Below are positions 12,725-16,417 of a DNA stretch of 16,417 nt, in pieces. How positions within the stretch are numbered: position 1 is the stretch's first letter; each line of letters starts with the position of its first letter. The stretch covers positions 1 to 16,417 of the forward strand of contig FR892173.1 of assembly GCA_000433115.1 (NCBI GenBank), given 5' to 3'. A model generated the notes under the pieces. That model was not told where the DNA came from. It saw nothing but the letters and a program-made list of their open reading frames with translations, and ran no database searches. The position numbers were made by a program, and so were the translations under genes. This stretch comes from Ruminococcus sp. CAG:382 (GTDB lineage Bacteria; Bacillota; Clostridia; Oscillospirales; CAG-382).

Positions 12725-14035
12725 TCATCCGATTGAAATGTTGCCCGTGGGATAAGATACGCGCTCTCCGCCCGAAAAATACCAGAGCGTCGCAATCGTC
12801 ATGGGACCGAGCCTGCCAGTATACATGATAAGTATTGAAAGAATTTTCGAAGGCAGCGAAAGCCCCGATGTGATACCCGTCGAAAGCCCTACCGTGCCGA
12901 AAGCGCTGACGATTTCGAAAAATGAATCCCTGAACGAGACCCCGGGGTCGAAAACCGACAAAAGATAAGTACCCGTCAGCACAACAAAGGCACCGATAGC
13001 CACAATGATCACAGCCTTTCGGAACGCATCCTTCGGCAGCGAATAGTGGAAAGCCTTTTCGCCCCTGTTCGTTGCAGACGCTTTGACGCCCTGAACGAGC
13101 GCAAAAAGCGTTGTGGTCTTGACGCCGCCGCCCGTAGAACCCGGTGACGCGCCGACAAACATCAAAGTCCCCATCACAATAAGTCCCGCGTTCGAAAATC
13201 CGCCGAGCGGATAGGATGAAAATCCCGCCGTCCTCGCCGAAACGCTTGAAAACAGGGCGCCGAGGAACGGAATATCTTCCGTGAGGCACAAAAGCAGTGC
13301 GCCGCCGAAGGTCAGCACGGCGCTCACCGTGATGACAACGCGCGTATGCATGGACAGTCTGCGCCAGCGGAAGCGCTTTTCCCAAAGCTCGCGGATGACG
13401 AAAAATCCGATCCCGCCCGCAGTGATCAGAATCATCGTTACAATGTTCAGCATTATGTTTCCACTGTACGGCGTCAGACTCCGCATACCGCCCAGCACAT
13501 CGAAGCCGGAGTTGTTGAACGCAGCCACCGAGTGAAATATACTGATGAAAAGCGCCCTGAGCGGCGGATAATCTCCCGCAAATACCGGATAAGTGAGCAC
13601 TGCCCCCGCGATCTCAAAAATCAGAGTCGTCAGCAGGACATAGCGCAGAAAGCCGACCGTTCCCTTATCCGAGCCGAGGTTCATCGCCTCGCGTATCAGT
13701 GTGCGCCCTTTAAGATCGACTTTTCTGCCGATTGCGAGTATAATGCCCGTACCCACCGCCGCAACTCCGAGACCGCCGACCTGCATGAGAAGCAAAACGA
13801 CCATCTGTCCGAACAGCGTGAACGTATCCGCAATATCCACCACGACAAGCCCCGTGACGCACACCGCGCTTGTTGCCGTATAAAGCGCATCCGCATAGCT
13901 CAGCGAAACGCCGTCCCTGATGCTGAAAGGCAGGCTTAAAAGCAGTGAGCCGAACAGTATCACAAGCGCAAAGCCCAATGCGATGATACGCGCCGGCGTC
14001 AGCCGACGCATGATTTTTTTTATTCCGGTTTTCAT
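12725..14035 (-). CDS. ktrB: Potassium channel-like uptake protein KtrB/TrkH
   Basis: A 436-residue membrane protein of the SKT superfamily, importing K+ (often Na+-dependent) with KtrA. The four pore repeats are visible by their selectivity segments: TSAVCVTGLV (55-64), AAFNNSGFD (171-179), SARTAGFSS (266-274) and SAFGTVGLSTG (377-387). The glycine/serine-rich intramembrane gate loop GASPGSTGGGVKTTT is at 295-309. Length fits KtrB better than the longer TrkH. The start is uncertain: the ATG at 14035 has no clear ribosome site, and a second ATG at 14011 keeps all conserved parts. The 64-base gap to darA has no terminator, so readthrough is likely. Confidence 0.93.
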   Translation of the reverse strand: MKTGIKKIMRRLTPARIIALGFALVILFGSLLLSLPFSIRDGVSLSYADALYTATSAVCVTGLVVVDIADTFTLFGQMVVLLLMQVGGLGVAAVGTGIILAIGRKVDLKGRTLIREAMNLGSDKGTVGFLRYVLLTTLIFEIAGAVLTYPVFAGDYPPLRALFISIFHSVAAFNNSGFDVLGGMRSLTPYSGNIMLNIVTMILITAGGIGFFVIRELWEKRFRWRRLSMHTRVVITVSAVLTFGGALLLCLTEDIPFLGALFSSVSARTAGFSSYPLGGFSNAGLIVMGTLMFVGASPGSTGGGVKTTTLFALVQGVKASATNRGEKAFHYSLPKDAFRKAVIIVAIGAFVVLTGTYLLSVFDPGVSFRDSFFEIVSAFGTVGLSTGITSGLSLPSKILSILIMYTGRLGPMTIATLWYFSGGERVSYPTGNISIG

Positions 14036-14098
14036 TATATCAGGTATACTGCCCGCACAGGTTCATGCATGGCACGAAAAAGCACCGGCAGAAGTAAA

Positions 14099-14425
14099 TC
14101 AGATTTTATCGTATTCCTCGACGTTGAGGACGAACATAGTCGCACCGCCGACGGTCGTTTCCTCGGCGACGCTGTCCTTTTTCATGCCTCTGCCGTATGA
14201 AGAGGTCGAATCGTTGACCTGCTTGCGTTCGGAGCAGTATTTTTTCAGAATATCCTTGACAAGCGGGATCCTGCTGTCGTCCGTGCCGATAAGCAGAGTT
14301 GTATTGCCCACCATGAGAAAACCGCCGGTCGTAGCAAGCCGTGTGACGATAAATCCCTCCTTGGTAAGTGCTGATGTCGCTTTGATGCTGTCATCGTTGG
14401 GTACTACTGCGAGAATGAGCTTCAT
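14099..14425 (-). CDS. darA: Cyclic di-AMP receptor DarA/PstA (PII-like)
   Basis: A 108-residue PII-like protein; the family forms trimers that bind c-di-AMP. Seen: MKLILAVVPNDD start (1-12), the ligand-binding segment VTRLATTGGFLMVGNTTLLIG (27-47) with the characteristic T-T-G-G-F-L and G-N-T-T motifs, the long mobile loop about 66-90, and VGGATMFVL (92-100), the beta strand closing the site. Length is standard. The downstream target of DarA proteins is unsettled. Its position at the head of a potassium uptake unit agrees with c-di-AMP control of K+ homeostasis. It has its own consensus promoter, and AAGGAAGGA lies before the ATG. Confidence 0.93.
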   Translation of the reverse strand: MKLILAVVPNDDSIKATSALTKEGFIVTRLATTGGFLMVGNTTLLIGTDDSRIPLVKDILKKYCSERKQVNDSTSSYGRGMKKDSVAEETTVGGATMFVLNVEEYDKI

Positions 14426-14466
14426 CGTTGATCCTTCCTTGTAATAAATATATTTTTCTTTTTCCG

Positions 14467-14495
14467 ATTATATACCCTGCAATGCAAAAAGTCAA
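14467..14495 (-). promoter_or_regulatory. Sigma-A promoter of the darA-ktrB-ktrA-popT unit
   Basis: TTGACT (14495-14490), 17 bases, TATAAT (14472-14467) on the minus strand. The leader is about 35 bases. The -35 box begins directly at the foot of the upstream terminator hairpin, so its T-rich tail doubles as promoter sequence. Confidence 0.82.
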
Positions 14496-14526
14496 GGCGT
14501 CACCGCGTAATTCTGTCGGTGTTGCC
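14496..14526 (-). terminator. Terminator of the aminotransferase gene
   Basis: On the minus strand GGC..CACCG pairs with CGGTG..GCC, with a two-base internal loop and an 11-base apical loop, directly after the TGA. It is followed by TTGACTTTTT. Moderately stable; some readthrough into darA is possible. Confidence 0.6.
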
Positions 14527-15765
14527 TCAGAGCGCCGCAAACGCCTCGTCCGCGATCTGTATCGTCTCGGCTATGTCGTCGTCGGTTATCGTGTAGCTCA
14601 TGAAATGGTTGTGGTGGTTCGTGAAGAACACGCCACGCTTCACGCACTCCGCAATCCAGCGCTGGTGCAGGGTGAGGCTGGGGTCGTCGGCTATACGCAG
14701 GTAGAACAGAGAGGGAGCGCCGCTGGCGTGCAGGTCATAGCCGTGTTTTTTCGCGGTTGCGACAAGCCCGTCGGTAAGCTTTTTGCCTTTTTCGTTCAGC
14801 AGCTTCGGCAGATTGAGCCGTTTCATCTTTTCGATACATGCGATGCCTGCGGCAAACGGCACGGCTGAAAGCCAGTAGCTGCCCGTGACCGACATACCCG
14901 ACATCGTATTTTTCAGAAAATCCTTGCCGCAGAGTGCCGAAACGTTGTACCCGTTGGCGATTGCCTTGCAGAAGCAGATAAGGTCGGCTTCAAAGCCGAA
15001 ATAATTGTCGCTTCCCCTGAGGTCAATACGCCATCCGGCGCGCACGTCATCCACGATGAGAACGGTGCCGTTTTCGGTACACAGCCTGCGTACCTCCTGC
15101 CAGAAGCCGTCGGCAGGCATGATGTTGTCAAAGAAATTGCCGTGCATATACGGCTGGCTTATGACCGCCGCAATCTCTCCCTTGTATTTTTCAAAGGCTT
15201 CGCGTACCCCGTCGATATCGTTCCAGTCAAGGTAGATGTTGTGCATTACATCCTCTTCGATGATGCCCGAATAGTCGATTTTCTGGCACCACGGCGAGAC
15301 ACCGTGATAATAGCCCCTGAAGAAGATTATTTTCTTGCGGTGGGTATAGGCGCGTGCGCACATGATCGCCGTGCTTGTCACGTCATTTCCGTTTTTTGCG
15401 AAGAACGCCCAGTCGGCGCACTTGACGGTATCGACCAGCAGATCCGCAAAATCGATCATTACCGGTGAAGGCGAGGTCGTGCAGTCGCCCTTTTCGCGCT
15501 GCTTTGCCGCCGCCTCATCAACATCGGGGTCGCCGTAGCCCAGTATGTTCGGACCGTAGGCGCACATATAGTCAATATATCTGTTGCCGTCAACGTCCCA
15601 GAAATAGCTTCCCTTTGCGCGGTCGCCGAACAGCGGGAACGCCTCTACGGGGATAAAACAGCCCTCGGCGGGACCGAGATGGCCGTAAACGCCCGAAGGT
15701 ATAACAGCCGCAGCCTTTGCAAACAGCTCACGGCTCTTTTCGTGTGTGTATATCTGATGTGCCAT
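14527..15765 (-). CDS. Class III PLP-dependent aminotransferase (glutamate-1-semialdehyde aminomutase-like)
   Basis: A 412-residue fold-type I PLP enzyme. Seen: YFWDVDGNRYIDYMCAYGPN (54-73), KNGNDVTSTAIMCARAYT (124-141, the phosphate-binding region), RGYYHG (150-155), IVDDVRAGWR (237-246) with PLP-ring aspartate D239, and the Schiff-base lysine K267 in CKAIANGYNVSA. The family normally has D-E-V where this has D-D-V. Closest in style to glutamate-1-semialdehyde aminomutases, but no hem gene is nearby, so a role on another substrate is more likely. The start at 15765 is 9 bases after AGGAGG; the longer open frame runs back into the preceding gene. The AGGAGG overlaps that gene's TAG, so the two are one operon. 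Confidence 0.9.
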   Translation of the reverse strand: MAHQIYTHEKSRELFAKAAAVIPSGVYGHLGPAEGCFIPVEAFPLFGDRAKGSYFWDVDGNRYIDYMCAYGPNILGYGDPDVDEAAAKQREKGDCTTSPSPVMIDFADLLVDTVKCADWAFFAKNGNDVTSTAIMCARAYTHRKKIIFFRGYYHGVSPWCQKIDYSGIIEEDVMHNIYLDWNDIDGVREAFEKYKGEIAAVISQPYMHGNFFDNIMPADGFWQEVRRLCTENGTVLIVDDVRAGWRIDLRGSDNYFGFEADLICFCKAIANGYNVSALCGKDFLKNTMSGMSVTGSYWLSAVPFAAGIACIEKMKRLNLPKLLNEKGKKLTDGLVATAKKHGYDLHASGAPSLFYLRIADDPSLTLHQRWIAECVKRGVFFTNHHNHFMSYTITDDDIAETIQIADEAFAAL

Positions 15766-15778
15766 TGTGATAGTCCTC

Positions 15779-16417
15779 CTAAGCGAGATACAGCGCGACT
15801 CTGTCAAGAATGCGGTTGACATTGTCCACCTGCGAGATCATGCCGCTGATGCGTACCTTGCCCTGACCGACGCAGACAACGGCGTTTACCTTGCCGTCAA
15901 AAAGGTCATGCGCCAGCGCAAGGTCGCAGAATTCCATACAGCTCATGAATTCCGCAGGGTCGGAGTGTACGGGAGTAAGAATGTGATTTTTTGCCGAAAC
16001 GCCGACAGCCTCGCTGCCTGCAATCGACAACCGCACAACGCCGTCCACGATATAGCTTGCGCTCGCTCTGCCCACTTTATCGTTGTTGCCTATGGCGCAG
16101 ATCGCTCCGCATATGACGTGGAGAGTAAGAAGAGTGCTGATGCGGAAAAACTCGGGGTCTTCCAGTGCCTTCGGATCCGGACGAAGATACTTCGTCAGCA
16201 CATCGGTCAGTTTCATGAAAGCGCCCGTGAGGAACGAAATCTTCGTGAAGCCCTTACGCGGAATGGGCGTATACTTGCCGTCGATCATACGGTTGAATTT
16301 TTCGGGAGTGGAAAACGGAAGCAGTATATCGGCGCCGTCAAGCCCTTCGGTCAGAGTACAGGCGCCGTTTGCGAAGCTGAGAGTTGCCGAGGCGGTATTT
16401 TTAATATCGAAGCCTAT
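15779..16417 (-). CDS. Partial protein with possible tandem SCP2-like domains (5' end beyond window)
   Basis: The frame is open from the stop (TAG 15781-15779) to the window edge, giving at least 212 residues. An internal ATG at 16288 is probably not the start, because good protein sequence continues upstream (ATLSFANGACTLTEGLDGAD, then ILLPFSTPEKFNRM). That stretch, then MIDGKYTPIPRKGFTKISFL with TGAFMKLTDVLTKYL, resembles the SCP2 sterol-carrier pattern of a charged sheet plus a hydrophobic pocket. A second, weaker copy may follow from about ASYIVDGVVRLSIAG to GQGKVRISGMISQVDNVNRI. No signal peptide or membrane helix is visible in the part seen. Tight coupling to the aminotransferase suggests a joint pathway. 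The fold call is tentative. Confidence 0.65.
   Translation of the reverse strand: MGFDIKNTASATLSFANGACTLTEGLDGADILLPFSTPEKFNRMIDGKYTPIPRKGFTKISFLTGAFMKLTDVLTKYLRPDPKALEDPEFFRISTLLTLHVICGAICAIGNNDKVGRASASYIVDGVVRLSIAGSEAVGVSAKNHILTPVHSDPAEFMSCMEFCDLALAHDLFDGKVNAVVCVGQGKVRISGMISQVDNVNRILDRVALYLA

Noticed and set aside
16286..16288. ATG at 16288 as the start of the SCP2-like gene
   Set aside because: The frame continues upstream with sensible, domain-like protein sequence to the window edge and there is no ribosome site before this ATG.
1..16417. CRISPR arrays, insertion sequences, prophage genes, tRNA or rRNA
   Set aside because: I found no regularly spaced repeats, transposase or integrase motifs, terminal inverted repeats, or tRNA/rRNA-like segments by reading both strands.

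Overview
The window looks like a piece of a Gram-positive, anaerobic Clostridia-type chromosome, probably a gut Oscillospirales-like bacterium. This lineage is inferred from gene content, not from a marker gene. The supporting evidence is strong AGGAGG ribosome sites, textbook sigma-A promoters with 17-base spacers, a c-di-AMP receptor of the DarA/PstA type, a Ktr-type potassium system and a DUF368 lipid-carrier transporter. Genes are dense and lie in short operons separated by hairpin terminators, several of them bidirectional. No tRNA, rRNA, CRISPR array, insertion sequence or phage gene was seen.

Layout. (1) Positions 1-1095, minus strand: a Gfo/Idh/MocA oxidoreductase, with the first codons of a possible downstream gene at the window edge. 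(2) 1184-3825, plus: an OmpR-type response regulator and a multi-span sensor histidine kinase, overlapping by one base and ended by a bidirectional terminator. (3) 3870-5034, minus: thiamine pyrophosphokinase followed by a GNAT acetyltransferase. (4) 5056-5958, plus: a small SAM methyltransferase resembling phospholipid/rRNA adenine methyltransferases. It is followed by the wreck of a second two-component system: the first ~35 codons of a response regulator joined to what looks like the last codons of a histidine kinase. (5) 6052-7447, minus: a lipoprotein gene whose 3' end is thrown out of frame by a 26-base tandem duplication. It has a long leader that carries direct repeats and a possible 27-codon ORF. 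(6) 7634-9280, plus: guaA (GMP synthase). (7) 9306-11192: an XRE repressor and an AAA/DUF4143 ATPase, transcribed divergently from a shared intergenic region that holds an operator-like set of inverted repeats. (8) 11198-14495, minus: darA, ktrB, ktrA and a DUF368/PopT-like gene. These probably form a c-di-AMP/potassium/undecaprenyl-phosphate unit. (9) 14496-16417, minus: a class III aminotransferase preceded by a partial gene that may contain SCP2-like domains.

Most genes are housekeeping or regulatory. The parts most worth a second look are the darA-ktrB-ktrA-popT arrangement, the collapsed two-component system, the duplication frameshift in the lipoprotein gene, the lipoprotein leader, and the aminotransferase/SCP2-like pair. 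I saw nothing that I would confidently call a new defence or mobile system. All calls come from reading the sequence, without database searches.
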